Shown here in pieces: positions 63,802 through 64,000 of a stretch of DNA of 64,000 bases (the first letter of the stretch is position 1; the number at the start of each line of letters is the position of its first letter). The position numbers and the translations under genes are program-made. This stretch comes from Thermoleophilia bacterium (GTDB lineage: Bacteria > Actinomycetota > Thermoleophilia > RBG-16-64-13). The stretch lies in the NCBI GenBank assembly GCA_027493445.1, contig JAOSKU010000001.1, positions 558,001-622,000 on the forward strand. Reading direction: 5' to 3'. The notes under the pieces were generated by a model that had not been told where the DNA came from, made no database searches, and was given only the letters and a program-made list of their open reading frames with translations.

Positions 63802-64000
63802 ATGCAGCCCGGCGACGCAACCATTGCGCTCCGCGAGCTTTCCCTCCGCGGTGGGGAGACCACCATTCTCACCGTCGACGTCGAGGTGGCCCCACTTCTC
63901 TTGGGAGGCCATCGGTACGACGTAGCCGTCGAGGAAGGACAGGCCGAGGTGCAGGTCAGGCGGGTCGCCGGCGGATATATGGTGAAGCTACGCCTGCGGG
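63802..64000 (+). CDS. YceD/DUF177 family protein, 3' part outside window
   Basis: 66 codons visible: MQPGDATIALRELSLRGGET, then VDVEVAPLLLGGHRYDV. The start matches DUF177/YceD proteins, linked to 23S rRNA accumulation and normally encoded before rpmF (L32). ATG at 63802; the frame is open to the edge. Too short to confirm the Cys pair of the family. Confidence 0.72.
   Translation, partial: MQPGDATIALRELSLRGGETTILTVDVEVAPLLLGGHRYDVAVEEGQAEVQVRRVAGGYMVKLRLR

Noticed and set aside
1..64000. CRISPR array, prophage, integrase, insertion sequence or toxin-antitoxin module
   Set aside because: No direct-repeat array, no transposase or integrase motif and no phage structural gene could be found on either strand.

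Overview
The window is one 64 kb stretch of GC-rich, gene-dense bacterial chromosome with no sign of plasmid, prophage or transposase genes. Gene order (pnp, M16 peptidase, dapB, rnj, ftsK, then rimO-pgsA-recA-recX-rny-miaB-miaA-dapF), many GTG/TTG starts, a one-gene-per-kb density, an LL-diaminopimelate aminotransferase, a short ArgA-type acetyltransferase and zinc-ribbon L28 suggest an actinobacterial lineage outside the classic Streptomyces/Mycobacterium group (for example Thermoleophilia, Coriobacteriia or related anaerobic classes). This placement is inference; there is no rRNA to settle it.

Layout. 1-14.2 kb: RNA decay, lysine/mDAP synthesis, FtsK, selenouridine tRNA enzyme MnmH, RodZ-like, RimO, PgsA fused in frame to ThpR, RecA, RecX. 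14.2-14.6 kb: a promoter, a probable structured non-coding RNA and an intrinsic terminator. 14.6-21.1 kb: RNase Y, MiaB, MiaA, DapF, DapL, dUTPase. 21.2-32.3 kb: a type IV pilus accessory region with minor pilins on both strands, two major-type pilins, a c-di-GMP-I riboswitch before the first pilin, a TPR protein and an O-antigen-ligase-like membrane protein. 32.3-39.3 kb: mixed small operons (RNase Z, tRNA-Arg, LipB, cell-surface polysaccharide enzymes, ArgA-like, ACT protein). 39.3-46.4 kb: a complete branched-chain-type ABC importer (livJHMGF) with PaaK and a hotdog thioesterase, likely uptake and CoA activation of an acid. 46.5-52.3 kb: MetK, PriA, Def, Fmt, Rpe. 52.6-56.4 kb: FMN riboswitch and the full riboflavin operon ribD-E-BA-H. 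56.5-64 kb: L28, DUF1858, Asp23, FakA/FakB-like pair, RecG, RsmD, CoaD, a coiled-coil protein and the start of a YceD/DUF177 gene.

Two window-wide features stand out. First, at least eight otherwise intact genes are broken by single-base length changes in G/C runs (ftsK, mnmH twice, dut, a minor pilin, the TPR gene, the ligase-like gene, priA, recG). Correcting each restores a full-length family member, so sequencing or assembly error is the simplest explanation. Second, a family of about ten GC-rich, inverted-repeat-bounded elements (full form about 130-185 bp) sits in gaps and at gene ends, and in places supplies start codons, stop codons or in-frame linker sequence.
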